Positions 11,901 to 23,233 of a DNA stretch of 64,000 nucleotides are shown here, one piece after another. Made by a program: the position numbers and the translations under genes. The notes beneath the pieces are model-generated. The model searched no databases. It worked only from the letters and a program-made list of their open reading frames with translations, and was not told the DNA's origin. Position 1 is the stretch's first letter, and each line of letters starts with the position of its first letter. Source of the stretch: Micrasema longulum (lineage: Eukaryota > Arthropoda > Insecta > Trichoptera > Brachycentridae); contig JAGVSM010003943.1 of assembly GCA_022494885.1 (NCBI GenBank), forward strand, positions 124,001 through 188,000, written 5' to 3'.

Positions 11901-12855
11901 TTTTTACCTGAGAGAAGCCATCAATAGCAAAATTAGTTTTCCCGGCTTATTCCATAATACGTAAATAATATCGCACCTTTATGACAAAAACGACTCAACT
12001 AAAAAAATAAACTTTTTGGGTAATTGCAAAAGAAGAATACATAAAAGTTATATCGAAGGTTTTCAGCTCTGAAATTATGAAAAAAAGCGGAATAAAAGTT
12101 ATTTTAAGTTTTAACGAGACATTTATTTAATAAGACATTATTAGATTGAAAAAAAAAACAAATAAAAGCGCTTTGATAAATTAGATAAAGACATATTTTT
12201 TATAAGTTTAGATCAGGTCACCAAACACGTGTTTTTATTTATTCACGAAATGACATAAACATAAATAAACCACTAAGATTATGGATAATTAAAATAAAAC
12301 AATGACATTGACTTAAATAAGTCACTTAGATTATCGGAAAATCGGAACGAAACAATCGCAAAACTAAATTGGTCGCTTTAATATTTCCAGAGGAAAATTG
12401 GTAAACATGCCATTTGTATCGAAATAAAATCGACTCAACCGGCTTTCGGTAACTATATGTTTATCTGCGTTACGTCCTTCACATAGCAATGTAAACACAA
12501 CACTAATTGCGTTGCTTCCATACTGTCACAGAATCTAAATTCTCCGAGTAATGAAGAGACCGATGTAACGGTTTTGTCTTATTCTCACCCGAATGTTGCG
12601 TTTTTTAAATGCAAAAAGATGGATAATGTTCATTAAAGTCGTTTTATGATCTTAATTTATTTAAAGATTTCTTTAAATAAGTTGTTTTTATCCAAAAGGT
12701 GCGATATATACATAGAGTTTAACGCAAGCAATGAATACCCGGCAAAGATATTGAAGACATTCGATAAACGGGAAATATAGCGGGAATCGTTCCTTAGGGA
12801 ACTACTATTTGCAACACGCACTCCCGAGTAATGTCATAATTATTACCTTCCGAAT
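11901..12855. other. Intergenic DNA, no gene seen
   Basis: No supported frame or recognised repeat. Confidence 0.4.
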
Positions 12856-12860
12856 GTTCG

Positions 12861-13040
12861 GTGGTTGATTTGATAGGCTTAATTCGGACAGAGGCGTTTA
12901 AAAAAAAATCATTTATTGGAAGATTACGAAATGTAACAGATATAAAAAGTAGTGTTCTAATATATAAAACAATAAAATGTCCACACATAAATTACTGTTC
13001 TTCCATCCTTTTTTTATGTAATGAAGGAGAAATTAAAAAT
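12861..13040 (+). mobile_element. LINE ORF2 fragment
   Basis: RLRNVTDIKSSVLIYKTIKC, then HINYCSSILFLCNEGEIKNI: the conserved block after the RT thumb of non-LTR elements (YKT-I-PH--YCSSI). It stops where the tail of the RTE-like fragment begins at about 13046, so that element inserted here. Confidence 0.7.
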
Positions 13041-13045
13041 ATACA

Positions 13046-13475
13046 AACAAACAAACTATCACGCCGTTTCGCCGTAGGGGTACGCAGAGAGAATAGAACG
13101 CCATATCACTCTATCTCGGCATACAGACCTCGCTTCCTCTACATTCATACATCTTCTCATTCACGCACGCCGATTATTCCTACTTTTGACATGTCCATCT
13201 TCAAGTATTTGACGGACTTGATCGTGACATGTCTTTCTCGGTCTTCCTCGTTTTCTGCATCCATCAACATTAGAATCGTAGATCCTTTTAGCCGTTCTTT
13301 CGCTGTCCATTCGCTCTACATGTCCAAACGAACGCAGCATCCCTTTCTTGATTCTGTCGATAATGCATGCCTTACACACTTCACGGATCCCGACATTTGT
13401 GCACCTATTATACATCGTTTTACCACACATTCGCCTGAAGGATCGCATTTCGACAGCAGTCAACCTACAATACAT
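13046..13475 (-). mobile_element. RTE-like LINE, 3' end
   Basis: Minus-strand coding for AVEMRSFRRMCGKTMYNRCT, RSFGHVERMDSERTAKRIYD, CRKRGRPRKTCHDQVRQI and, after a frameshift, RSILSAYPYGETA-stop, followed by a short (AAAC)n-type tail (plus strand AAACAAACAAAC, about 13046-13060). It is the same family as 22160-22907. Confidence 0.85.
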
Positions 13476-13499
13476 ATTCTTTAAAATAAGACGATGAGG

Positions 13500-14635
13500 A
13501 TTATACTAAAAAAAAATATCTATTCTGATGTAGAAAGAATGCCTAAAGAAATTGGCTCGCTCACAGTAAAGCAACAAATTAAACATAATGTAGCAATTTT
13601 TATACGTAAAATAATTAAGGGGATGAATAAAATAAAAAAAAAATAAAAAAAATTACCAACAATGTCATACATATGAAACAAGGGGTAAAAAAAAGATAAG
13701 ATTACCAATGAGGAGAAAATAGAATCTCAAAACTCACTGTACAAGAGATTGAAGTTGTGCAATGAGTTAACTGAAGAAATAAAGAAAATGGAAAAAATCT
13801 AAATATTTAAAAATAATTAAAAGAAATATGTTATTGAGAAATTTTGATAAAAAAAAATTAATATTAGTTTACATTTGTTCTCAAGATGTTATGAACTAAC
13901 ATTATAAATGATAAATAAATAAAATAGAGGCGGAAGAAACGTTTTAAAACAAAAACAGTCAAAATTCATTTTCTGTACATTTACGAGTATGCACTCTGAA
14001 AGAAAATATAATCGTATTAATTTTGCGTAAATATTTTATGTTTATTAAAAAAAAAAAACATATATTATTCCAATGTATATTAATTATCATCATACCTCCC
14101 AGTCCACACTCTATGGTGCATATGGCACTGCATTGGTAAACTAAATGCAGACTATTACATCGATTATCTTTTTTTTGCCTTACGCTTTAGATGTTAATCC
14201 AGGATTTTAAAAATTTATTTTGTTCATTAAAGCCCAAGGGGTAGTGACAAAAAAGAATAAAATACATGCAAGAAAATAGATGTGAAATTAGTTATAAAAG
14301 TAATAGGGTTAGAGAAATGAAAAGATATTATAAAAAGATTGTACAAATATTTTTTAAAAAAATATGACGGTAAACACGAAAAACCCGTAAGCGTTTCAAC
14401 AAAAAATGCAAAGATATAAGTTAACAAAATCAATTCTTTAAATCGAACAAAGTAAATAAAGGAAGAACGTGCGTAAAATAAATAGTTAAGCGAGCATATT
14501 ATCGCGAAAAAATAAGAAATTAAAAAATATATGAATTGCGTATTTGCCAACTCTTAAATGGATTTGGATATTATAGCTAATAAAATTGTTTATGAAGTAA
14601 TAAAAATAAACAGGTTAGTATTTTTTTATTTATAT
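13500..14635. other. AT-rich intergenic DNA with one SINE tail
   Basis: Bases 14100-14160 (GGTGCATATGGCACTGCATT) are an S2 SINE tail fragment. The A-rich stretch 13780-14560 may be a ruined element but shows no motif that I can name. Confidence 0.4.
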
Positions 14636-14639
14636 TTAA

Positions 14640-14760
14640 AGCATTAACTTTATGGTCGAACATTTTAACAAATGTTATTAGATATTTGTATATCACCTCT
14701 TACCGACGTTTCTATGTCTACCGGTTTCGAGTCGTACCCGTCTCTTCGTCACGACACCAA
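14640..14760 (-). ncRNA. Hammerhead-ribozyme-like motif in a Penelope pLTR (best copy)
   Basis: On the minus strand: stem I strand GTGTC, core TGACGA (one base of CUGACGA changed), stem II GAG...CTC with a GGGTAC-type loop, GAAA, then CCGGTA and GACATAG. The order matches a type I hammerhead with a minimal palindromic stem III (A-C-C / G-G-U) and the expected cleavage after GUA. GACAT can re-pair with GTGTC as stem I. Such dimer-type motifs are known from Penelope-like elements. The downstream sequence (AAATATCTAATAAC, then GACCATAAAGTTAATGC) recurs at 1-35, 3630 and 56517. Confidence 0.6.
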
Positions 14761-15410
14761 TTAAACCAACATACAAACCAACATGCACAACCCACTGTAC
14801 ACCTTTACCATAGTTGTTGCACAAAAATATAAAACCTACACGACATGCATTTGAATAAGCGTATGCACTGATTAGGACAAACATGCACTGATTAAATTAT
14901 GAATATATTATTTTGTTTGAGAATTAATGAAAAAAAGAGAGGGGTCGGAGGGAGGGGGTAAGCCTTATAGGTTTAATAGGGTGACCATTACAGTGGAATA
15001 TCGTAAAAAGGACTAAATTGGAAGTTTGTTTGAATATTGATCAGAGGAACATTATTTTTTAAAGCTTTCCTAATGTTTTTAAATATGGTATGCAAATGCG
15101 TCAACTACTACACAATTGATTAGGTGATTTGCGAATTCAGAGAAATTATTATTGTGAAGACACATCACATTGTTTACCTTTAAGACTGAAAAAGCACACA
15201 TTATGATAAAACTGTAAATACTTTTAAATATCATTATAAAATGCATAATTTACTGCCTTAGAACGGGGAAGCTATCCCTAGTTAGGCAGTTTAGATGAAC
15301 CAACAGCAAAAATAAAAAATATGTATGCTTACTTTTACTACTGAATTAATTTGTTGTATAAATAATTACTTGTATATTGCTGTAATAAATATGTAAAATA
15401 ATTTTAATTA
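14761..15410. other. Sequence between Penelope pLTR and Penelope ORF
   Basis: No frame recognised. It lies between the GIY-YIG end of the Penelope ORF and a pLTR-like copy in the same orientation, so it may be the element's 3' part or a later insertion. A purine-rich tract is at 14930-14960 and an A run at 15408-15425. Confidence 0.35.
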
Positions 15411-15419
15411 AAAAAAAAA

Positions 15420-16170
15420 AAAAAACATCGTATGTTCTTTATCTTTAATCTTTTTATCTTTAACTCGAATATCAAAATTTCTTGATGTTCTTCCAACGTA
15501 AATTGAAGGACAAGAATTGCATTTTAATTGGTAAACACCTGAATTATTTAATAAACTATTGTTGTCTTTATTACTAAGCAATAATTTAACAATATTGTTA
15601 TTTGTATAAAAAGCAGGTTTGACATTATTTGGTAAAAATTTGGATACATTTGTGGATATACTCGTAGTATTTACATTAAGAATTCTTCTCCATTCATTAT
15701 CATTATTACTATTATTATATTTACTGTTGACATGATATAAAAATTGTTTGATTGATTTTTTCTTTAGTATTTTATTTAAAAGGGTATTTATTAAATCAAT
15801 TGTTTATCCATTATTGATAGCTATTTTTTTAATTAAATTTAATTCATTTTTGAAGTAAGTTTAGAAAGAGGAACATTAAATTAACGATGTAACAATGAAT
15901 GGAATCCAGAATGTTTTCGGGAAGTAGAGTATTCGGATGAGTTATCAATGACGATATCCGTGTAAGTTGGTTTTCGGAAAATGTTAAATTCTATTTGATT
16001 ATTGATGTTCGTAAATGTCAAATCTAGAAAATTTTATTTATTGTTTTTTTGGACTTCTAAGGTCATCTAAAGTATTTATAAAATGAAGAAATGAAGTAAA
16101 TTGACGTTCTGTTCCAGTCCAAATACAAATAATTTCATCAACGTTTCTATAAGAAGACATTGTTAATTAA
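15420..16170 (-). mobile_element. Penelope-like retroelement: reverse transcriptase and GIY-YIG remnant
   Basis: Minus-strand pieces appear in family order: RNVDEIICIWTGTERQFTSF (the YVDD catalytic block, decayed), then in a shifted frame FLDLTFTNINNQIEF and NIFRKPTYTDIVI (RKPTYTD is diagnostic of Penelope RT), HSGFHSLLHR, then NNSGVYQLKCNSCPSIYVGR, TSRNFDIRVKDK (GIY-YIG endonuclease). At least two stops and one frameshift make it dead. A hammerhead-like motif lies just upstream of it at 16198-16230 in opposite orientation, and another is downstream at 14713-14758. Confidence 0.88.
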
Positions 16171-16184
16171 AATATTATTAGAGT

Positions 16185-16262
16185 ATGAGTTTAACAAAGA
16201 GACGGGTAAGTCTCGAAACCGGTAGACATAGAATAGTCGATAACAAATATTTGATAAAATTT
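16185..16262 (+). ncRNA. Hammerhead-ribozyme-like motif flanking the Penelope ORF
   Basis: Stem II is perfect (GAGAC-GGGTAA-GTCTC), followed by GAAACCGGTAGACATAG, identical to the stem III and cleavage region of the copy at 14.7 kb. The CUGANGA box is decayed to TTAACAA, so it should be inactive. It stands next to the 5' side of the Penelope ORF but on the other strand, which suits an inverted pLTR. Confidence 0.5.
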
Positions 16263-17590
16263 ATTATAGTATTTTTTTATTTCTTGAAACAAAAAAAAGC
16301 GATAATTTTTAAAACGAAAAAGAAAACATGGAAAAAATATAAAAAATAACTTATTAATAAACCGGGTATAAAGTAACGCCTAGGTATAGTGGTAAAATAG
16401 GGATGGAAATACCATCCTTATTAAATTGGTGGATTATGAGGAAGGTATGCTAAGTTTGTGAGTGAGGCCCAACGGTGATAGAACTAATCATCGATAAGAA
16501 AATATAATCACGGAACTGAATTTGTACCAAATATTCGTTTTGAGACTCCCATTTCAATTTGAAATTAAACACCGACCCTCGTGTATGGTAGGTAGTCAAA
16601 TGCTCTAAGCACATCTTCAAAACACGTAAAAAATACTTATTTGTTAAAACGTAATATGACATTCGTGAACTTCTCCGATTGCCCAGTGAAACTACCTGAT
16701 CCTAAGGTGGAAATTCCGTTTCGGGAATTACTCTGATAATTTAAATTCTCTGGAAGAGCAATTAAAACAACCCAAACTTTGATTTATATAAAATGATATT
16801 TCCAGGAAATTACCCTCAGCAACCATAAATCAGACCGACACACTACAGGGGATGATAATACTCCGCGGTATGTGACCGCCCGACCCCTGTATCTCACGAA
16901 TTCTGGCTTCTTATCTCTCGGGCGATTTCAGATTAACTTTTAATTATAGTAATACGTGATGTTTGATGGTACTTTTTGCTAAAATACAGTTTTTCTCAAA
17001 GAAAGTCGTTTTCTTGATTACTCTTTTTCCCTTACACATGACATTATTTCTAATGTGAAGAAAATCCCCATTATATTTACATTGAGATTTTTTGGTCGTA
17101 TTATTTAAAACATTAAAGTTTGTAAGTGAAAATTCTTGATGGAAGTTCATTGTAGTTTATTATACAAATAAAAGACGAGTGATTCTTTAATCCTCTTCCA
17201 TTTTCCATTACTTTACCTACCGTAATATATTTTTACTAATGACTTTGTACCCTTTGTTTTTCAAAAATCATAATTGACAAAAATCACACTCACGAAGGAT
17301 GGAGCACTTAAATTTTTTTTGATAATAAACAGAATTTTGGAAAAAAATTGATCGGAACCAGCATGAACACGATCACAATACTAGAGAAAAGAACAAAATT
17401 AGACTTCCATTTAGGAAAAAGGCAAAGTCACAAAACTCAATTTTATTTAAAGCAATTAAAAAAAATTACGAAATGGAAAAAAATATTTATGAAGAAAAAA
17501 ACATATCAAAATTTAAAATAATGGTCAAGACATATGTGATAAACAATTTATAAATTAAATATATTTGCAATGTTATTATTAGAACAATAT
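16263..17590. other. Intergenic DNA, no gene seen
   Basis: No supported frames or recognised repeats. Confidence 0.4.
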
Positions 17591-17823
17591 GTATGATATG
17601 TGTGCCCTACTTTAAGATTTAAATAAAAAAAATAAAAAAAATATCCTTAAGATAAAAATACCTTTATTTAATTTACTTTCATATAATTTTGAATTATCTA
17701 TCCTTACCTCTGTTTTGTATGATATATTGAAATCCTTAATAAAGATACTAGTCTCGAAGATGTCGCGAAAGCGATAAAACCGGGTACTGGATATTCTAAA
17801 TTTGTGGATTAAAGTATCACTCA

Positions 17824-18975
17824 TTTTTTATTTATATTTATTTATTTATTTAACTTTTTGTACATAATGTTATTTGTACATTGGCGGGCTTATTGCCAAA
17901 TGGCAATTTCTTCCAACCAACCAATAAAATAAAAGTTTATTTTTATAATTCAAGTTACAGAACATATTCAATAGAAAAAAAAGATTAAAAAGCTAGATAT
18001 ATAAATAAACGTATTTGTTTATAAATTACCTTAAATCAAAACTATTACTCAATGGGAAAAGGGAAAAAAGAGGAAAGAGGAAAAAGGAAAGGAGGAGAGA
18101 TTAAGGAAGAGAAAGGAGATGTTTCTTCAGACGTGATTTAAACAGAGATAATGTATTAACATCTTTGATGGTGGATGGGAGATGATTCCACAGTCGAGCC
18201 GCATGGACACTATATGAGTTAGAGAAGAAAGAGGAATTGTGTATGGGTATTAAGAGAGTGCCTTGAGAATGAGAACGAAGAGGTAAACCATGAACTGACA
18301 AGCGTTGAAATTTTTCACACAGGTATATAGGAGCGTTAGGACTATGAAGTACATTGAACAGAAGTGAGAGGGAGTGATAGTCTCTCCGCTGTCTAATTTT
18401 GAGCCATTTCAGTTGCCTACGATAATCAGAAATGTGGTCATATTTTCTAAGACCAAAAATGTACCTTATGCATGTATTCTGCAGTCGTTCAAGTTTATCG
18501 AGTTGCTCACAGCTTAAATCAGTCATGGAAACATCAGCGTAATCTAGAATGGGTAGTAGTAATGCTTGTAAAAGAGTGCATTTAGTACTAATGGGTAAGA
18601 ATTTTTGCAACCTTCTAAGTGAGTGTAGAATGAAAAATATTTTGCGGCTTAATTCATTGGTATGAGCTCGCCAGCAGAGATGTTCATCCATTAGTACTCC
18701 TAGATTTTTTACGGATTTCCTGTACTGAATATTGGTACCATTGACAATAAGAGGATTAAGTGAAGGTATGTCTAGCTTACTAAGCAATCTTTGACTACCT
18801 GCAAACATAATTTGTGTTTTAGACGGATTTATTAGTAAACCATACTCTTTTGTCCATGTTGACACGCAATTTAGTGTTTTGGACATCGATTCTATTGCTT
18901 TGCTGGTGTTTTCAGGTCTGCAATGAAGATATAATTGTAAATCATCTGCATAGAGATGATATGAACAATTAAGAT
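17824..18975 (-). mobile_element. LINE 3' part with intact YADD box (CR1/L2-type)
   Basis: Minus-strand frame from about 18970: YHLYADDLQLYLHCRPENTS (catalytic YADD), then the 261-residue open frame 18886-18101 covering the rest of the RT and C-terminus (KNLGVLMDEHLCWRAHTNEL, SVHAARLWNHLPSTIKDVN, LFKSRLKKHLLSL). The 3' UTR contains the family mark GGCAATAAGCCCGCCAATGT and ends in (AAATA)n at 17824-17850. The open frame is uninterrupted, so it is a recent, 5'-truncated insertion. The sister copy is at 1720-2800. Confidence 0.92.
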
Positions 18976-19320
18976 TTATATAATAAAATCAAAAAATATT
19001 ATTTATAGGGCACACATAAATATATTCTTATGAGTACTCTAATAATAACAAAGTACATATATTTCATTTACAAGTTGTTGGACACATATTTTTTAACCCA
19101 CAATTTGAATTTTGTTTTTTTTTTTCATAAATGTTTTTTTCCCATATCAAAATATTGTTGTACTGCCTTCTTATCATATAGAATGGAAATTTGTGATTTC
19201 ACCTTTTTCTAAATGAGAGTATGATTTTTACCTTTTCTCTGGTATTGTGATCATGTTCATAATGGATTGGATTTTTTTTCCAAAATTCTAATTTTTTTTT
19301 TTGGAGAAAAATAAATATTT
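18976..19320. other. Intergenic DNA, no gene seen
   Basis: AT-rich. The stretch TAGGGCACACATA at 19007-19019 is the reverse complement of TATGTGTGCCCTA at 17598-17610, on the other side of the LINE. Confidence 0.4.
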
Positions 19321-19323
19321 GCG

Positions 19324-19715
19324 TTAAACTCTCTTTGACCAATTTCGCCAAAGAAAGTTAGTTGTTAGTAACTTCTTTAGCTTGTGGCTCTTATATTTCC
19401 ACGGTTCTGACATTATATTATATAGCTTTAGTCCAGTGTAAGGGTATTGTCTATTTGCTAAAGAAGTTTTTACCATTTGTCGGGATAACATTAAAATGTT
19501 TGTGGCTAAAAAACGTTTCAATATAAAAAGCGGACAGCCAATCCGCGTCGTAAGTCTAAATCTGTCTATAAACATATTGATTTGCCATGTTCCCAGTAGT
19601 GTAAGAATCCTACGGCGAAAGAGACACATGGCGATATTAACTCCGGGACCTCCACGGTTTTTGAATCCAGCACTTCGCGTTTCGCTAAACGATTCAATCA
19701 ATTGCGAGCTGTCTC
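19324..19715 (-). mobile_element. LINE ORF2 C-terminal fragment
   Basis: The minus strand reads SLANRQYPYTGLKLYNIM, KYKSHKLKKLL before its stop, the usual C-terminal GLKLYN-LP pattern of non-LTR ORF2. The upstream part is diverged. It belongs to the broad group of the 10056 and 30675 fragments. Confidence 0.55.
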
Positions 19716-19925
19716 CGGAGACTCTCCTCCACCCTCCGATAGTTACAACTTCCCAACTAAACAGTACGTTGTGCTTTGTGTATATTGTTCCCTTCTATTT
19801 CTGCTCCACTAATTTCTTCCACATACAAAACAGGGTTGCCACAATCTTACGCTAAGGTTCATAAGCTAGCCGGAAAAAAACGTTATCGGTTGACTGCTAA
19901 ATATTCCTGGTGAAAAAGGGTGAAT

Positions 19926-20230
19926 TTAACATTTTCTGTGCCTGTTGTGGCAGTCCCTAGAAGGCAGCAAAACTTTGGACAATTTTTAAAAATTCTCAGT
20001 TGAACCGCTGCGCCGTCGTAAATTTTTTGATAACTCCTGTCTGAGTATTTTATCGAGCTTCTAACAGATGCTTCTGAGTGTGCGAAATTTAAAATCGTTC
20101 AAAATACTTGACCTTGACGCGTAAAGCGCATAAATAGGCACGCGTCTTTATGCGCTGTTTTAGTATACCCGGCCTTCCGATCACGAAAACACAGGGCGCG
20201 TTAACGCGCTTATGACACTTTACCGGCTAA
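19926..20230 (-). mobile_element. TTAA-flanked MITE (family T1), copy in minus orientation
   Basis: Nearly colinear with the reverse complement of 26545-26817: TAGCCGGTAAAGTGTCATAA at one end, TGCGCTTTACGCGT and GGTCAAGTATT inside, GGCACAGAAAATGTTAA at the other. TTAA or TTAG at the ends suggests a piggyBac-type target site. Confidence 0.7.
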
Positions 20231-20479
20231 ACGCGTTAATTCATGTTATTTTGGTACGTATCAGCGAAATAATTATTGAAGACAATGAAATTATTACTTA
20301 CGTAAAAATAACTTCTAAAAGTGTACAAATACATTTTGAAAGCAAGAAACCAAGGAAATGACCTTATAACAACAAATATACAACATTTTAGCGAAGAAAA
20401 CATGAATGTTCAAACTCTTGGTGGACCAGTTGGTTTAATTAACTATGTTTAATTTTTTTTAAATTAATGTTTTAAAATA

Positions 20480-20580
20480 GGCATTATAGTGAATGTCATA
20501 CAGTGTAAAATGCCCACTTAAACTAGCTAGTGACAGGTCACGAACCCTATAAATGCCTAGATTTCCATATCCATTGTCTG
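20480..20580. mobile_element. Foldback MITE (family F1), arm fragment
   Basis: AGTGACAGGTCACGAACCCT and AAATGCCTAGATTTCCATAT match the right arm of the F1 family (compare 22060-22130 and 61800-61880). Confidence 0.65.
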
Positions 20581-20584
20581 TCTC

Positions 20585-21700
20585 TCTTTATTTTATCATA
20601 TTAAGACCGTATGAGGATAAATCCAGTCCTCGTTTACAAAAACCGGATAAACAATTTACTTTTATAAATTGACGTACTTTCACTTTCCAGTATGGTTAAA
20701 AATAAAACTTTGTTTTGAAATTTCATTTATAATTTAGAAATAAAAATTTGCAAAATTGAGTCTCAACAAATCGATCTGCTTTATTTGACCAACCATGATA
20801 ATTTTTTACAGTAAATTCATTTACCGAAAAAAAACAAACATTTTTACTTATAAATCATTGCCGCCGTATGTATTTTTCGCCAAATATAAATAAAACGCAC
20901 CCAGCGCCAGCAGGGAGCCAAGAAACTAGCCTTTTATTCCGGCTTATTTCTCCAAACAAATAAATATTTAACATATCAAATCCATTCGCGGTTTTTTGCT
21001 CTTCGAGTAAGCTTGCAGATTACACAAATTATATGAAGATTCTCGATTTAAAAAATAGTATTTCGAACATTATACCTAAAGGGCTTTTTTTCTTTGATAT
21101 GATAAGAGTTGACATATGACCGCCATTACTTTCGTGCAATCATATCGCAGGACATGTAGCGCTCGACACGGCTGTCTTTGGAATTATTCACTTCTGTAAC
21201 AAATCGACCAATTGACATTTCAATCGAAATAGGAATAGCAATTTAATTCATTGTGCTATTTTTTTATAAACTTTTGATATAAGTAATGTATTAAAGCAAT
21301 GGATAATATTATGCATTATATTATGTGCAATGTAGGTACAGATTTACGATATTTTTTATCGCTTACCTGTAAATAAAACTACCGCTCGCCACTGCCTGGC
21401 ACCCCTGTAATATAATCGGTTTCCACGTGTCGTACAAGAGATAAGGTTTCTTGTCCTCCCCGTGCTATGTGCCATAGCACGTGTTGACTCAGAACTGCAA
21501 AGTGCCGGATTCCCCCGAGTAACGAGGCCACACGAATCAATAACTGGATTTCTCATGAACGCCTTCATCTGATTAATGAAACGACATTACTATGCGATTT
21601 CACTTCGTAGATAGATACGAGAGTTCATCAGCAGACACAATATATTATTTAGTGGAGGGATGACAAATATAATTCTAGTTTGTTTTCTGGTAGGTTGTTA
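20585..21700. other. Intergenic DNA, no gene seen
   Basis: No supported gene. A 70-codon minus frame at 21356-21568 has no domain signature. Confidence 0.35.
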
Positions 21701-21711
21701 ATAGTAAATGC

Positions 21712-21850
21712 AAAATTTGAGTTTGTTCAAATGTTTGTAGACAAAAGCCTGGATTCTCCATCCCTGTTGTAATTTGTTAATTCTAATGACTCCAGAGGGG
21801 GGAAAACCAGTTTTTTGTCTACAAACATTTGGACAAACTCAAATATTGTA
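21712..21850. mobile_element. Foldback MITE (family F1), collapsed copy with both ends
   Basis: GAGTTTGTTCAAATGTTTGT at 21718 and its inverse ACAAACATTTGGACAAACTC at 21822-21841 enclose only about 85 bases, so the middle of the element has been lost. This fixes the outer ends of the family. Confidence 0.75.
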
Positions 21851-21954
21851 ATGAAACCAACTAGTCCAAGAAGAAGTATAAAAATTGGAAAATTGTTTTC
21901 AGGCGTTGCCTAGTATGTAAAATAATTCAGTTAGATAAATCTCTTCACAACAAT

Positions 21955-22135
21955 AAAAGTTTCAGCTCTTTAACTTCACTTAAATCAACAAATGGAGGAA
22001 TTTAATAAATATGGATGTTCAAACATAGGCAAAATGGTGAATGTTACACAGTGTGGAAAGTGGCCACTTAAACCAGCCAATGACAGGTCATAAGCCCTGT
22101 AAATGCCCTGAACTTCCATATTCCCTTATTTGGGT
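21955..22135. mobile_element. Foldback MITE (family F1), right arm
   Basis: TTTCAGCTCTTTAACTTCAC, then AGTGGCCACTTAAACCAGCC and AATGACAGGTCATAAGCCCT: the inner and right-arm parts of F1. The arm is cut at about 22135-22160, where RTE-like LINE coding starts, so the two elements are fused. Confidence 0.75.
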
Positions 22136-22159
22136 ATTCTCATCCCTGTACCCAAGAAG

Positions 22160-22920
22160 AAGCGATTTGCTGATGAATGTCGATAAATCGAATGTGATGG
22201 TTTTTGAAAGAAATGAAGGTATGACTAAATGTGAAATCACTGTGAATGGAGTTATACTAAAACAAGTAGAGGAATTTGTGTATCTGGGAAGTATGTTCAC
22301 TAGGGATGAAATGACTAAGAAAGATATTGAAAGGAGGGTGAGTGCCGGGAACAGAGTGAACGGTGCACTTAAATCGACCTTGGCAAATAAATGCTCGTCA
22401 CAAGAGGCAAAATTGGCAGTTCACAACGGAGTCCTGGTCCCGTCCCTGATGTATGGGAGCGAAGTATGGACTTGGAAAAACAGGGATGAAAGTGGGCTGA
22501 ATGCTGTCGAAATGCGATCTCTCAGGCGAATGTGTGGTAAAACTATGTACGATAGATGCACAAATGTTGAGATCCGTACATTATGTGAGGCTGAGACAAA
22601 CATTATCGACAAAATCAAGAAAGGAGCTCTGCGCTCGTTTGGACATGTAGAACGAATGGACAGCGAGAGAACGGCTAAGAATATTTACAATGCGAATGTT
22701 GATGGATGCAGAAATAGAGGAAGACCGAGAAAGACATGGCATGACCAAATCCAACAAATACTTAAAGATGGACATGTCAAAAGTCGGAATAATCGGCTCG
22801 CGTGCATGAGAGGATGTATGAATGTTGAGGAAGCGAGATCTGTATGCAAAGATAGAGTGTTGTGGCGTTCTATCCTCTCTGCCTACCCTTACGGAGAAAC
22901 GGCGTGATGGTTTGTTTGTT
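22160..22920 (+). mobile_element. RTE-like LINE, 3' part of ORF2
   Basis: The open frame reads from LLMNVDKSNVMVFERN through EEFVYLGSMFTRDE, LVPSLMYGSEVWTW, MRSLRRMCGKTMYDR, RSFGHVERMDSERTA, RNRGRPRKTWHD, CKDRVLWRSILSAYPYG, ending ETA-stop at 22907, then a short (TTTG)n tail. This is the region after the catalytic site in RTE-type reverse transcriptases. The frame is unbroken but 5'-truncated, so the copy is young and dead. Related copies are at 13046-13475 and 36225-36495. Confidence 0.9.
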
Positions 22921-22924
22921 TGTT

Positions 22925-23233
22925 TGCAATATATTCCTTGGTTTGTCTACACAAAGGCCTTCCTTTTCCCAACCTCGTAGCTTTAGATATGGTCACTGTA
23001 TTATTGTTAAAGAAACATGCTGGCTAGTATATTAACTGGCCATTGCTATGGTTGAAAAACAACATGAACCAATCAAAAGATGTGATTTTACTCACACATT
23101 AACATATCTGCATATTACACAAATTATTTGTTTGTGTATTAACATAGGCATCCTTATGTGACAACGCCTGTAAAATTGAATAGACCCATTCTATTAAATG
23201 TTTTATTAAACATTTTCTTAACTATTGTTGCAG
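22925..23233. other. Sequence before the first RME-8 exon in the window
   Basis: AT-rich, with no exon recognised. It ends in the acceptor TATTGTTGCAG of the first RME-8 exon in the window. Confidence 0.5.

Noticed and set aside
21356..21568. 70-codon minus-strand frame
   Set aside because: No domain signature, no splice context, ordinary intergenic composition.
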